Below are positions 44,910 to 58,362 of a stretch of DNA of 64,000 nucleotides, piece after piece (positions within the stretch are counted from its first letter, which is position 1; each line of letters starts with the position of its first letter). This DNA comes from Porphyra umbilicalis (lineage: Eukaryota; Rhodophyta; Bangiophyceae; Bangiales; Bangiaceae): assembly GCA_002049455.2 (NCBI GenBank), contig KV918762.1:620001-684000 (forward strand), given 5' to 3'. A program made the position numbers and the translations under genes. Below the pieces are notes generated by a model that saw nothing but the letters and a program-made list of their open reading frames with translations, was not told the origin of the DNA and did no database searches.

Positions 44910-46030
44910 CGTGAAGACGAAGAGGGGAGGGAGAGGGAGGCAGAGGGAGGGAGAGGGAAGAACCCAAGTGAAGGCAAAGGCAGATGTAGATGGCTGCCGG
45001 TGGCAGGGAGATGAAGGTGTGACGGCGTTGGAGAGGTGTTGAGGGCGGCGGCGGCGGTGATGAGTTGGTGGGGCGACCGGGTGGGCAAACCGACCGCCGG
45101 CCGGAGGCTTTCATATAGCCGGTCGGCGCGCGGCAGCCGCGGCACAAGGAGGCCGAACAAGGACGTGAAACTCGTCTGCATAGGCCAACGCGTGCCGCCT
45201 GCTCCCGGCGGATCTGCACATGCTCAGACTCTTGACATGCGAGCAGCAGCGGCACCCGCACACCGCTGTCTCGTCGCGATGCGCGCGACCCGCCGCACGG
45301 CGTGGTCCAAAAGTCGGCGCGCCTGCCCCCAACCGCGGCCCCATTCATTCCATCCCCGCCGCACCCGCCCGCCTTCCACGCCTGCCACGAATGTCCTCAG
45401 CGGGTCTAGAGTTCAAGCAGCGGCGGACCGGCCAGCCGGCCAAAGCCGCTGGCATCGAAATTCCGGGTGCGCACGCACACGGTGAGTGGTGGTCCTCGAC
45501 TACACGGGGTACGTCGGAGGCGGAGGGGTGATACACAAGCCTGGGACTTGGCCGTGTGAGCTTGGTTCTCGTTGTCTTTGCCGTTTGACAGGCCGTCCGA
45601 ACCGAATAATTGTGTTGCCAGATCCCTGACCGGCCATTCCAAGTCGTAGGCTGCGGCTTCCATGGGGCACCACACTGGGTCGCCCCCAACTCGCTTGAGA
45701 GTAATCAAAGAAGCGCGATGGCAGAGCCGCCCACGATCCCGGTGATGACGCCGTGTCAAGGTTCCCGGAGAACATCCGGCCCCACGCGGGGTACTCCGGC
45801 AGACAGTACTACGAAGGTGCGACAAGGACCGGGCCAGAAAAGACGCGACTAATATCGCGCAACGGGAGAGAGAGAGGAACAGGGGCGAGCGCAAGACACA
45901 AGGAGGGCTGCTGCGAGAACAACGACGAGCCATCAAGAATCGCAATACTGACTGCGACGACGGCACGTGGTCACCGGCGGCACCGCCGAAGTCGGATCCG
46001 CAGCCGTAGCAGGCGGTCATCGGCGTGGTC
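44910..46030. other. intergenic, no gene seen
   Basis: Upstream region of the secreted protein (probable promoter and leader, with an AGGGAGGGAGAG-rich stretch at 44925-44965), then sequence with only composition-driven frames. Confidence 0.4.
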
Positions 46031-46034
46031 GTCC

Positions 46035-46995
46035 CCTTGCCCAAGACACATGAGGGGCGGCGCCCGCGCCGGGCGTCGGCGAACGCGGCCTGTTTGTCCC
46101 CGTGTCGTGGAGACGACCGCGCGGGCAGAGGCGCGGCGCCGGGTGACGCCCCTGAGAGGTGTTGTCGCTCGTTGGCCACGCGGGGCATCCTTGACGACGG
46201 ATGGTCGTCGACGACGGCGGCGGCACGTCGGCGGCATCGACGACTGAGTCGCTGACGGCGACCGATCAAGGGCGTCGCCGACGCGATCGGATTCGGCTGC
46301 GCGACGGGCGGACATCGGCGCTGCTGTCCTCTTCCCCCGATCAGAGATTGGGCCGACGGAACCGTCCCCGCCGGCATGCATGCGTACGAAACGCCATTCT
46401 GGGGCGGGGTTCTGATTGGTGACCAGCACTCTGCCCCGGAGGTGGGAGTGCCGGATCGCAGCGATGCGTGGTGGGGCGACGGAGCCGCCACGGTCGGCCT
46501 TGTTGAGAAGGCGGAGCGGCGACGCCCGTGCCGGGAGTCGGCGCACGCGGCCTGTTTGTCTTCGTGTCGTGGCGACGACCGCGCGGGCAGAGGCGCAGCG
46601 CCGGGTGACGCCCCTGAGAGGGGTTGTCGCTCTTTGGCAACGCGGGGCATCCTTGAGGCCGGATGGTCGTCGACGACGGCGGCGGGACGTCGGCGGCATC
46701 GACGACTGAGTCGCTGACGGCGACCGATCAAGGGCGTCGTCGTCGCGATCGGATTCAACGGCGCGACTGGCGAACATCGGCGTCGCCGTCCTCTTCCCCC
46801 GACCAGAGATCAAGCCGACGGAACTGGCACGACCGGCACGCATGCCAAAATGCCGTTTCTTTGGGGCGGACTCTAATTGGCTGACAGCGCACCGCCCTCG
46901 AGGATGCCGTACGGCTCGGTGCGATGCGTGCTTGGAGAGGCAAAGCCGTGACGGTGGGCTACGTTGAGAAGGGGACGGGGGGCGTCGCCCATGAC
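46035..46995. repeat. ~462-bp tandem repeat, about two copies
   Basis: The block GCGGCCTGTTTGTC recurs at 46085 and 46547 and GCTGACGGCGACCGATCAAG at 46251 and 46713. A partial third unit near 46930-46990 keeps a 460-bp spacing. Long frames stay open through it on the minus strand. It is probably part of the interior of LTR element B. Confidence 0.8.
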
Positions 46996-47501
46996 GGTCG
47001 TCGACAAACTCGACAAGTCTGCCCTGCACCGTGGGACGGAGACTGAGTCGTGTCGTCGTCGACGCTGCCCGATTTGGGAAAATCTTGGTCGATCATCGTC
47101 GTCGTCGCCTTCCTTCTACCTGACATGGAACCGCACGTGGTGCAATTCTGACGCGGTCCGTGACGGACAGCCCCGCAGGGGCGGGCATTCAGTAGAACGG
47201 GCACCTGAACCAAAACGGGGGTATGCTCTGAGAATCAACGATGGTCCAGGGCGGCGCCGGGCTCAGCGGGCCGTATCGGTTGGGGAAAAGGCGGCACCTG
47301 TGTCCGGACCCTCCCATCGTCGGCTTTGGATGCCATTGGCCCGGGCGGGTGCGCCGCGGCTTGGCCGTCACTCCTGGGCTACGGGGATCTCGGCGGACGC
47401 CCCATCTGCGACGGTTTTCAGGTTACCCTGTCTCACGAGTCGATGTGGCGTGGGTTGCTGCCGTCATCCGGTGCGGAAGCCACGGTCTCCGATGAGGGAG
47501 A
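46996..47501 (+). mobile_element. 3' interior end of an LTR element of family B
   Basis: Ends in the purine tract GATGAGGGAGA (47491-47501) directly before the LTR start, so this is the 3' end of an interior. No coding motif recognised. Confidence 0.5.
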
Positions 47502-47576
47502 TGTAGTACTACGCCACAGGCGTTGTGCTCTTGGCTGTGAGCGCTGGTGCGCAGAAACCGGGTAGCCGGTGGTGTC

Positions 47577-48133
47577 TGTTGAGCCTTACTCGGCAAGTCC
47601 GCACGATCTGTTGTTCCTGTACTGCGGATACTTATCCGGCCATTGTGTATTTGTGGGTCATTGTATGTACTTGCTTCTCGGAGGTGACCCGTCTGTGGTG
47701 AGTCTCCGGGAAATTGACGAGGTGCTGGGTCAGGATTTGTTTGGTGCTGAGTGGCCTAGCTCGCCGCACATGGGGCGCTGACTGGCTGTGCGCACCGAGG
47801 GTGTGCTCTCCGATTGTGCAGACCCACTGCGTGCTTTGTGCACGCTCGATGGGCGAGGGGGCTCCCGGGGGTCGCTGGGCCCGGGAGTCGTCTGGGGCTG
47901 ATGAGGCGGTTTGTCTCGGGCCTGTGAACCACCCATCGTAAAACAACGCACCCACCCAAACACCTCCCACTTCACAGGCTATGGGCCCAGTGTCGCTGGT
48001 GGTCATCTTCGTCTTCCGCGCTGTATTTTGCGGGGTGCCGTTGGTCGGGCTGCTGTGTGTTCCGGCGTTGGGCAGGCGGGCTTAGCCTCCCACGTCGTCA
48101 GTGTTGAGCCTCGTCGCGCGGTTGGTCATCGTC
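47577..48133 (+). repeat. copia 5' LTR and leader
   Basis: Begins TGTTGAGCCTTACTCGGC, matched by TGTTGAGTCTTGCTCAGC at 63103. The inner LTR boundary and primer-binding site were not resolved. Confidence 0.6.
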
Positions 48134-49097
48134 ATGTCGGAGCATGGTCGCTACGTTGGCCCTCGCTTCGCGCAGCTGGACGACGACTAGAAGGTCTGGG
48201 CTGTGTACTGCCGTGCACAGCTCATCAAGGAGAAGTTGTAGTCGGCGGTCGTGACGGATCGCCCCGCGTCGGGGAGTGATGCCCAAGGCAACGTGGCGGC
48301 GGACGATTGGGACATCACCAACGAGTCGGCGTTGGCCACGATCCAGATGTCGGTACAGCCGGTTCATCTTCACTCGGTGACGGGGGTGAGTACTGCCAAG
48401 GAGGCGTGGGACGCGCTCAAGAACATCTTTGAGGCGCGTGACAACGCACGCGTTCTGCAGCTCATGCATGAGCTGAGAAATCTCAAAAAGGGCGGTGACG
48501 AGAACATCATCAAGTACACGTCCCTCGCCAAGGGCATCCGGCAAGAGCTCGCCATGCTGGGCAATCAGGTGGACGAGAACACGCTTGTGCTGCAAGTCCT
48601 GTCGGGTCTTCACGCAGAGTACGACATGATCAGGACCGTCCTAGAGAACATGGAAGGGAAGCGCAACCTCGCTGACGTGAGCGCCAAGCTGCTCACGGTG
48701 CAGCAGCGGGGCAGCAATGGGCGGTCGTCATCGACCACTGGGGTCAAGTCGCAAGCGTTTGCGGCGTCGGCGTTCAAGAAGCCGTGGGACAAGAAGTCGA
48801 TCGTGTCCTACTACTGCGACAAGAAAGGGCACATGTAGCGCTACTGCCTCAAGAAGAAGGCCGATGACGCCAAGGGCAGCAAGAAGCCGAACGGCGGGCG
48901 GCGAGGGGGTGGCGAGAGAGGCGGTGCTCCTCCTCGTGCCGCCCTGGCCTACGCCGCGTCTGCAGGGCAGGTCGGCTGCCATGAGGCTGGCGGTAGCACC
49001 AGCGGGTCGGCGACCGGCGTGCTCGACTCTGGCGCGACCAATCACATGGCCGCCGGAGACAATGGCTTCACCGTCAAGACGTCGGGGAGCGGGGCCT
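48134..49097 (+). pseudogene. copia gag and protease start
   Basis: ATG at 48134. The copia-type gag body is recognisable (TAKEAWDALKNIFEARDN, LMHELRNLKKG, VLSGLHAEYDMIRTVLEN). The zinc knuckle YYCDKKGHM-stop-RYC has lost its first Cys, and its aromatic position is a stop (TAG, 48836). Two further stops occur near 48188 and 48239. The protease active-site block LDSGATNHMA is at about 49024-49053. The frame ends near 49097 and the polyprotein continues in another frame. Confidence 0.85.
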
Positions 49098-49099
49098 AG

Positions 49100-51991
49100 G
49101 GCACACCTGCCGACGGCCATCAAGGGGAACAGCTTCGTCTCGATGGACGTGGGGAAGGGCAACACCAAGGCTCGCATGGTCCGCGGCGAGGCCATGCTTG
49201 TGCCGGATCTGACACACAACCTGCTGTCGGTCAGAGCGATCGATCGCAAAGGTGTCGCGGTGGTGTTTGTCGGCGATTCCTGCTTCATCCTCAGTGACGG
49301 GGAAGCGATACTCGCGAGCGGGTTGCTGAGCCAAGCGTATGTCGTCGGATCGGGCAACGAGGCCGAGAACTACGTGCTGAAGGTGACGCCGGTCAAAGCG
49401 TCTGCAAGTGCAGCGTGCACCCGTATGAACGGCGAGGCGAAGCTGTGGCACCGGCGGTTCAACCACTTGGGCTTCGAGAACCTCAAACGAGTGGCTGCGA
49501 TGGTTGATGGGATTCCATCGACGGTGGCTGACGCCAAGCGCGTACCTGGTACAGTGTGCGTGCCGTGCGTCGATGGCAAGATGGCGCGCTCTCCGCACCA
49601 TCGTTCGACAACGACATCCACGAAGTGCGAGTTGGTTCACACTGACGTTGATGGACCTTTGACGGAGTCCCTGGGCGGATCCGTCTCTTTCATGACGCTG
49701 CTTGAGGACTCTACCGGGGTTATCACGGCGACGCCGATCAAGACCAAGGGTATGGTTCTCGACGTGATCAAGGCCCGAATCAAGCAGGTGCGCCACGATG
49801 GCGCCAAGGAGTATGTCAGCAACGAACTCAAGGCGTGGTACGACGACAAGGGCATTCCTTCTGAGAAGACGGCGCCGTACTCATCGCAACAGAACGGTAC
49901 GGCCGAGCGCGCCAACCGTTACATCATGGAGCGGGATAGAGCGACACTCCTTGACGCTGGTGCCGAAGAAGAGCTGTGGACCGAGGCTTTGTCGTCAATC
50001 ATCTACGTGCTGTACCGGTCCCCAAGGGCGGGACAGGATGTGACGCCGGTGGAGGCGCTCACGGGGCGACGCCCCGACGTGAAAGGATTTCTCGTTTGCG
50101 GAAGCCGGGCCTGGGCTTTGAAGCCCAAGCATCAGCAGCGGAAGCTGGAGCCGAGGACGAATGTTGGCGGCTTCGTCGGCTACACCGTTGGAGGTAAGGC
50201 CTACCGCATCCTCGATGACGAGTCCCACAAGGTCCTCAAGCGACGAGATATGCTTATGGAGGAGACATCAAGCAAGGCCATCGACCAGACGTCTCCGTCT
50301 GGAACTGCTTGTAGTCCTTGCCTGACTGCGCAGACGGATGGCGACAAGGAAGATGGCGCGATGGACTTGCTGGACGCGGAGGGCCGAAGCGGGTACAAGT
50401 TCGAGCCGATGCCGTCGTCAGAGAGCGACGACGAGCAGGAAAAGGAGGTCAGCAGCGGCGAAGAAGACGACGATGACAATGCCGTCGGCGATGCCGCGGC
50501 GAAACAAGAATCGAGCCAAGAGCTTCTCTCCTCCCTTGCAGGTGACGGAGACGACGGGGCGGAAGCACCACGGCTGTCCAGGCGGAAGCCTGCACCTAGG
50601 GTCACTTGGTGGGAGAGCAATCCGAAGGCGTACCTGGTGGCGCGACCTGCCGCTGGGACGATACCGGACTTGGACCTCAGCAAACCACCGTCGAACGCGA
50701 AGGAGGCGCGTGCGCGGGCGGACTGGCCGCTGTGGAAGGAGGCCGAGAAGGAAGAGTACCTTGCGAACAAGAAGCTTGGAACCTGGTCCGAGACCAAGGC
50801 CAACAACAAGCGCCAGGCGGTGAAGACCCGCTTCGTCTACGATATCAAGCACGACGCGGAGGGCAACGTGACAAGATACAAGGCGCGACTCGCTGCACAA
50901 GGCTTCAATAAAGTGCCTGGGCGAGACTTTGACGAGACATGGGCACCTGTGCCTAACGCTGCAACCACACGCGTGCTCTTCTTTGTGGCGGCGGACAACG
51001 ACTGCAAGGTTCACCACGTTTACGTCAAGCAGCCCTCCTCAACGCCAAGATGGACAAGGAGATGTGCATCAAGCTCCCAGACGGCGCGGCCTAGGAGGAG
51101 GCTGGACAGGCCCACCGTCTCAACCTTGTCCTCTATGGGACTAAGCAGGCGGGGCGGTTGTGGCAAAAATAAGCTCGACAAGGAGCTCAACGATATGCGG
51201 GCCGCGCGGTCCAAGGTGGACCCGTGTCTCTACAAGTGGTGCCACCCTGTTCACGGAATCGTTTACATCCTTGTCTACGTTGACGACCTTATCGTGGCGG
51301 CCAAGAGCCTGGCGGGGGTCAAGGCAGCCAAGGCTTTTGTGGCCACCAAGTTCGACGTGCGCGACATGGACGAGGTCAAGGACTTCATCGGCATGAAGGT
51401 AATGCGCGACCGGGCAGCTAAAGTAATCACTTTGAGCAACCCTGGTCACTTGATGGCGCTCCTGGAGGCGTTCGGGATAGAGAACTCCACTCCCATCAAG
51501 ACACCAATGTTGTCCGGTGTCACGCTTTCCAGGATGGGGGAGCACCTGCTGCCGGAGGTCAACCGGTATGCCGTGCTCGTCAACTCCGTGCTCTACCTGT
51601 AGACCACGACGAGACCGGACATTGCCTTTGCCGTGGGGATTCTGTCGCGCTACATGTCTTGTCCAGAGGAGGAGCATATGCGATCGGCAAAGAGAGTGCT
51701 GCGCTACCTGCGCGGGACTACACGCCTCGGAGTGGTGTATGGCGGTGACGAGCCGCTACATGGTTGCGTCGACGCCGATTGGGCGGGCGACACTGACGGT
51801 CGTCGATCGACAACGGGCTTGGTCTTCACCCTTCACGGCGGGCCGTTCTCGTGGGCGAGCAAGCGCCAGTCGATGGTGGCGACGTCGACGGCCGAAGACG
51901 AGTACGTGGCCGGTGCGATGGCGACCAAGGAAGCGCTGTGGCTGCGCAAGCTGCTGTCGGACCTGGGCGTCGACGGTGGCGCCGTGCCGAT
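49100..51991 (+). pseudogene. copia pol, main part (integrase and reverse transcriptase)
   Basis: GAG-pre-integrase/HHCC zinc block LWHRRFNHLGF...CVPC at about 49440-49580. The integrase core includes HTDVDGPL and RHDGAKEYVS with a probable deletion of 15-20 residues between them, then PYSSQQNGTAERANR. An acidic linker lies at about 50400-50560. Reverse transcriptase starts near FVYDIKHDAEGN; its middle part changes frame at about 51025-51170, and the catalytic block ILVYVDDLIVAA is at about 51268. Stop at 51600, then TRPDIAFAVGILSRYM and RNase H with DADWAGD. The frame is cut at 51991 by the DNA transposon. Multiple lesions make it inactive. Confidence 0.88.
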
Positions 51992-52033
51992 CATCGGAGG
52001 TTGTCCCACGGCGTGTTACGCCGCAATACGCAT
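51992..52033 (+). repeat. left TIR of the 10.1-kb transposon
   Basis: Pairs with 62039-62080 reversed; shared core GTGTTACG and CGCAATAC. Confidence 0.85.
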
Positions 52034-52154
52034 GCAGATGACACGCATTGTGACGCACAAACACGCGTTTCAAAACGCCTTGCGGGATTAAATTGGCTAG
52101 AACACGACTTCGCACACTGCAATTTCGACAGATCCCCGTCGAGTCTCAGCTGAC

Positions 52155-52250
52155 CTCGGGCTTGGCGTCAGAATCGAGCAAGTCGGTGCCTGGATCAGCC
52201 GGTTTGCATCAGATTCGAGCAAGTCGGTGCCTGATCAACCGGTCCCTCTG
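52155..52250. repeat. ~50-bp tandem duplication
   Basis: Two units sharing CGAGCAAGTCGGTGCCTG, about 50 bp apart, just inside the left end of the transposon. Confidence 0.7.
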
Positions 52251-52991
52251 CCAAGTCCGAGGCAGACGATGTCTTCCTCGGCTCTACTCTGGACTCCGCC
52301 CAAGATGAGCACTTGCGTGGCCGCATCAGCCGTCCCAGACGTGATAGTACCGAGACAAGCCGCGCGTAGAGGGAACTACTGCCAAAGCAGCTCCGTTATG
52401 AACGCTGCAGCCTCCGCTGGAGCCAATGACAGCGATGAAACCGGCCAAGCCGCTGCTCTACCTGTGCGATGTCACCCGTTGACAGCGAAAAAGGAGATCG
52501 GGTCCGTGCTGCACCAATGACAACGCCACGAAGCGGCACCAATGACACTGCGTCCGAGAGAAAGCGACATCGATGTCTCTGTGCTTTACGAAAACGCCAC
52601 ACGCCTGCAGCAGGGATGTGCTGTTCCAATGGGATTGCGCTACCTCACATCTGCTAGCACTTGGGCCTTCTCGCATCAGGCCACGCACGCCTTAGCAGTG
52701 AAGTGGTCCAATGGGAATGAAGCATTGACGTGATGGACGCCCTCGTGAGTGGCGCGCGACGTGCCGGCAAGCCACGGTGTGAGACTGGCTCTCGAGAGCG
52801 ATATGTACCCCTCTGAGACCTATTGCTAGTTGCTCCTGCTTGATCCATCTCAACTTCCACACGCATGAGCGCATGAGGGCAGATATCTTGAACGCTTTAC
52901 ATAGTCCTTCGACGTGCTTCACATGTATGGCGCCATGTTACGGGGCAGGCACGTTGAACGGCAAACCGGCAAAGCAAGCCACCATTTGTCT
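52251..52991. other. left non-coding arm of the 10.1-kb transposon
   Basis: Between the tandem duplication and the 3' end of the transposase relic; only short frames, no motif. Confidence 0.45.
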
Positions 52992-55900
52992 TCATGCCGA
53001 TACAAACGCATTGACAAATATCCTGCGAGCTCTGTACTTTTCAGACGTGGTAGGAGTCGACGCCGGCATTCGCTCAAGGCCATGTCGGCATACCCAGTCT
53101 AACCAATCCAACTCGACACAGAGCACACTCTTGATGTCCTTGAGCTGTACGGCGTCCACCCTGGGGGCTTCAGCGCCGGGGGGAATGTCCCATCGCAGGC
53201 GCTCGCAGCCATAGGCACTGAAAGGGCAACCAGCAACCGGTGTGGCCTGCACGGCGCGCACCACAACGATGACGCGGTCCGCTACAGTGCTTGTGCCCAG
53301 GATGACAACTCTAGCCCGACCGTTGCGCTCGACTCCCTGGTGGTCCACGTACCGGATCCAGTCCCACCACGGACCTCCATAGAAGTCCTCCGCAGCTCTC
53401 ACAATTTGGCGGCGTCCGTCATGTCGTCTTGGCGCATGTGGGTGCAGGCGAGAGCCTACGCCGATTGCCAAGTCGGCCGTAGCGTCACAATCAAGCAACT
53501 CTGCCAGGCCTGGAAGATTGCGCTCCTCCGCCAACACGCCGACCTCCACCACATGACCGCGTGCGCGATCCCGAGTGCCCGGGCGTGGCATGGCCTCTTC
53601 CAACTCCCCTTCGTCGATGTTCTCGTCCCGAAGGAGTTGCGCCACCTGCTCAGCCAGCACCAACTGAAGGGTGTACTCGGACCGGCGGTGGTTTGTACGG
53701 AGCCATGCGAGCTTGAACGCCTTGTGTAGCGCCTCGTTGATGCCGGTGTTGCCGTCGTGTACGTTTCCCAGCAGCAAAATTTCGTCTGAGAGGTGGGCGA
53801 ACAAACGGTGTAGCTTTGTCACGTGCTTCTCTCCGAAGATGTTCTGGAAGTCAGATGACACCCACACGGACATGCGATGGCAAAGAGCTCGCGCCTCTGA
53901 CACGGTAGAGGACTTCATAGCAAACATATCGCGCGTGAGCGCGGCCAGCTCCCACAGGCTCCAGGTCATGACCGAATGGTTGCCACGACCAGAGGACGTG
54001 CCGACGGCGCCAGCAACGGAGAAAGGAAGGAAATGCACCACGGAGCGATGCTCGGCCCCACGCAATGTAGCCTGTACCGTGTCTGCCTCTACCAGGTACC
54101 TGTCGAGTCCACGCGGCCGGAGAATTCCGAGAATCAATGGATATCAAGGGCGGAGTGGGTGGGACCACATGAAAACAGAGTCAGGCAGTAAGTCCTGCAG
54201 TGGCACGCTTCGTTCGAGGTCCGCTCACGAGGTCAAGGTTCAGTCATTGCGACCTCCAAAATGGGAATACGTATCTGAGAATGCAATACATACCCTGGTT
54301 GTGCGGTAGGTACGCGATGCGTGCGACATGCGTACGAGAACCGCGTATTGCACCTCCGCATGGTGTCAATAACTGGGCCATGTACCAGATCACCACCGTC
54401 AGCTACCGTCTCCGCGGAAACTGGGATCTCATTGCTAATGGTTCGCATGAGCCCGACATCAAGCACCTGTTGGGCACCAGAAAAGGTAGACTTGCAGAGG
54501 ACAATGCTTCTAGAAGAGCGATTATGTTGTCAGAAACCTGTGTCAGACGGCTGTGGTTCGGTTGTGAGCAAGCAATAGCACAGCCATAATATGGGGTGCG
54601 ACAGAGTGTAGAAGAGTACAAGTGAAGCGAGGAGGGTACCTAATACGAGGCGGGCGAGTACGTACGGGGAGGCGATCGAAGCCAGGCAGTTTGCAGAGCA
54701 TGAAGCAGCCTGAGCCCAGACCTGCCCATCCCGCAAGAGCAGGAACGATATATCTGACACTGTAGTCCGTCTCCAAGTCCTCAATGGTGCGTCCCATGCC
54801 GTAAAATCCGCGTAAAATCTTTCCCCTCATCTGCGCCGTGACAGTTTTGAGCACGCTCCTTGCTCTGGGATGCTTCTCGCCGATGTTGGAGCTTGCCTCG
54901 GAGCAAGCCATGCACGGTGTACAATCATACGTGCTCCCATGCTGCTTCAGACCCAGCACAGCACGCTCTTCAGGCTGGTCACACGTACAGTAGGACGAGA
55001 GGGCTCACGATTACCTTCGTGCCGTCACGGAGGAGTAGCTCCGCACCGTAGTGGCTGGCAATCATGCAGCGGTAGCACACTATCGCCAGCGTGCGGTGCA
55101 AGAGCTCGGCTCGCGTCTGGGCGGCCTTCGCTTTCGACATGGGCTCATGCTTTCCAGCGACCGACGGCACGTATGCGATGGTGTGCCAGCCGACCTTCTT
55201 CGTGACGATGTTGATCACACGCATCCTGATCGGGTAAGCGCACACACCTGGGGAAACACACAATGGAACAAACATCCATATCAACAACCGCGAGGAAGGC
55301 CACGCAGCCTGAGAAATGAAGCGAGCATGCTGTCAGAAGGGGTCCACCAAGAAATCATGACCAATTGAGTGGGGTTTATGTCGTGGGCCGACGAAAGGCG
55401 AACATTGTTGGACAGGAAGAAGGAAAGGGCTCACCCCGTACCACCATAAGAGCTCAGTGTTGCACCGTCCGAGTACAGATACAGGCCGAGCATGCGGACG
55501 TTGTCGCCAAACATGCGGCGAACGTCGTCCCGTCGCGCCCTGAATGACTCGCCATCAGAAAAGTCGTGAAGAACGAGATTGTGGTGCTCGCTTCCTCCCG
55601 TGCGCACCGGTCTCCGCGGCAGGCCGCACGTGCATGGCCGTGTTGACAGTCCGACACGTGGAGCCACGCCGTCACCATGTGCTTTGCGCACATCGTCGGC
55701 GCATTGCGCCGCAATGCGTGCCACACACGCGAGGCCCGAGTCAGACACAGAGTCATCCAACACCGAGTCCATGTCTTCGGGCTCCTCTCCTTCGCCGCCC
55801 GCGCCCGGCACCATAGACTTTTGAGCATTGCAGGAGCAAAAAGGACTATTACATTCCCACTGCACGGTCAATGCGCGCCGTAGCTGGTACTGGATGGTGT

Positions 55901-56690
55901 CAAGGCGGTAGATGACCTCGTACATACGTCCACTAGTCGGCAACTCAGCCGTCTTCCAACCAAGACGGCACAGCATCCGACGCTTCTCAAGGCAAACGGC
56001 CATCTAAAATGAGTGCAAGGAGGGGAAGCGAGTTGTGAACGGGGGCCGCTCCACTCCAGTGGTACTCTCAAGCATCACCACCAGCTCGTACAGCTCCTCA
56101 TTTTGGATTCTCGAGAGACCCGCCCCCCCAGACGTACAAACATGCTTGAAAACTCTCCGCAAGCTCGGGTTGTCGAACTCTAGGCCTGCCTCCATGCGCT
56201 GTGCGGCGTCGTACACAGGTTTGCCGCGAGTCGCATCGTCGAGCTCCGCAAAGTGCTTGAGGACCGGTCCGCAAAGAGTGTCGCCCGCATTGCCAGGGAG
56301 CAACTTCGCGGGCTCGTCTTCGTCCTCAAAGTTGAACAGCTCTTCGACCTCTCCGAGATCGGTCGCATCGCCGACATCGCTGCTGAGCGCTTCGCTGCCA
56401 TAGTCAGTGTCGAGGTCGTCATCGCGCAGAAACAAGTCGTCATCAAGCTCAAGCAGGTCGTCAACTTCAGGACCAAGAGGCAAGTCATGGGAAGGTGTGT
56501 TCTTCCGCCTCGGTGGTGCGCCCGGTGGCGTCCAAAGTTCAGGAACAGAGGGGGGAGAGGAAGAAGATGACAAGGCGGCAGGCGACGGCGGACGCCCCAT
56601 CTCGGAGGGGTGATGAAAGCGCATGTGCCGGCCGACGTTCATGCGAAATGGGAACGACCGTTGGCACCCAGGATACAAGCAAGGGTGCAT
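52992..56690 (-). pseudogene. C2H2-finger Plavaka/KDZ-like transposase, decayed or multi-exon
   Basis: The ATG at 56690 starts with a C2H2 finger (HPCLYPGCQRSFPFRMNVGRH, C-x4-C-x12-H-x3-H), then a Pro/Ser segment and a strongly acidic region. An in-frame TAG at 56004 follows PPFTTRFPSLHSF. The next segment (to 55431) runs through DTIQYQLRRALTVQWEC to YSDGATLSSYGG. The third (55287-54979) has PIRMRVINIVTKKVGWHTIA and RCMIASHYG; the fourth (54959-54543) DCTPCMACSE. The last (54137-52992) has KLHRLFAHLSDEILLLGN, DGNTGINEALHKAFK and a C-terminal tail. Order and motifs resemble Plavaka/KDZ transposases of the CACTA-like group. Frames change between segments, so introns (GTGAGC at 55431, CCCCAG near 55257) or frameshifts, or both, are needed. 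Superfamily placement is by eye. Confidence 0.65.
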
Positions 56691-58362
56691 GGCAGCCGGA
56701 GTCCCACACCAGCGATCACAAAGAGCACGCAGTGGGCAACCAATGCGACACGTGTTGCACCTGGAGACACGCAACCCGTCGCGAACCGCAACACGGAATG
56801 CACACGGGGCGAACGCGAAAAAATAATAGGAGCAGCAAAAGCCACACAAGGTGCGGTCAGCCGGCGTGAGTCGCTGCACGTGTCAGCCCGGGCGTCCGTC
56901 CAAGCGGCTGACCTCATCACCGACCCCGTGTGTGAAGCGAAACCTTTGGAAGGACCGCTGCTGGTGTCCTCTCTGGTGGCCTACCTGTGGTGGAGAAGGT
57001 GGATGATCAAACGAGCCAATTATAACCCCGTATCTCCCTCGCCGTCACCAGAATCTCCAAATTGACGATTTGAAAGCGCCAGGGGACCGGTCCACTGTGG
57101 ATTTTCCAGGACCTGTCTCTCCGACGAAATATTGGTCCTCAATCGGGCATCCACCTGATGTGTTGCACCGACGTGACGCAAGGGACTCTCGCAGGTGATG
57201 AGCCGGGCCGCTCAATTGGAACCCCGGGCCTCGCTGAATGAGTAGGTGCGCGGGACGGTTGCTTCCGAACATGAGCCAGCGGGTCCGTTGTGGGAATTGA
57301 ATGGGCCCGACCTCAACAGGCCATCTGGGCCGCAACGAACGACGGCCAATTCCTGTGTGGGTTCTCCGTCGGCGGCCGAACGGCTTCTCTCAATGGACGT
57401 GTTGTATGACGCCACGGAATGCGCCGTGTCGTCTCCGCCGCCGCCGCCGGCTCTCAAGACGGCGCCCCGCTTCGTTGTCTCTCGTGCTCTACGGCGTGGA
57501 CCTGTTGCCCCACCGGTGGATTGGAGGACAACTTGCGTTGTGCCTTTTCCAGCGGCTCCTTCGCGGTTGACGGTCTGCGGCTGCTAGCCACTGCCACGCC
57601 CTGGCGGTCCGTGTCACGCCCGCTCCTGCTCTCGGAGGGAGACGCGGACGCGCGGGGTGGTGGGATTGGTCGTGCCGCAGATCCGTTGCAATCCGTCCTG
57701 CTGGCCACGAGAGCCGCAAAAACTGTTGAACAGCTGATCCACTTCGGCTTGCTCCACCCGGGTGCGCTCCCACCATCACTAACAGAGGCGATCATGGCGC
57801 CCAAGGTATGGCAGCGCGGGATCGGGTGTTGACCTCGAGAGTCAAGCGGCTCGTTCTTCATATTTGAACAGCATGGCAGCACTGATCGTTGTACCTATAA
57901 ATGCGCCTTGTTCAGCCACTAACGTGCGCACCTATCCGTTTGTGCTGGCTGCTGTGCACTCTTTCTTTGCTGACCATGAGTCTGCCATCCGCAGAGGACT
58001 CGGAGCACTTCGCCTGCAGCAACTTCCCCTAAGACTAGGCCCCCTACGCACCTGTCGTCGGGCAAAGCTCGCGAAAAAGTACGTACTGGCATATGCATTG
58101 CGTTTCTGTGATTTGCAATGCGTGCTCTGGCCCGCTCGGCGTGTGCAGATGCATTGTAACACATGCTTTTCATGCGTAGCGTGCGTGACGCGTGCGTCTT
58201 TCGTGCTTGAAGTCGTGACGTCGACACCCGCACCGCTTCTAACGCACTTGCATGATTGTCCGTATACTGCTGTCTTCTTGCTCCTTCTCTGATTTTCCAC
58301 TTCACTGTACGCAGCGGTGTGCTCGTTCGGGACCGCCCAAGCCTCTCTCCTCTCCGCCCCCT
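56691..58362. promoter_or_regulatory. divergent upstream region inside the 10.1-kb transposon
   Basis: Lies between the starts of the two divergent transposon genes and probably holds both promoters. Short frames only; 57250-57590 is GC-richer without a motif. Confidence 0.35.

Noticed and set aside
45406-47029. Two long minus-strand proteins (450 and 352 codons)
   Set aside because: They read through the 462-bp tandem repeat and surrounding retroelement interior in several frames; no motif recognised.
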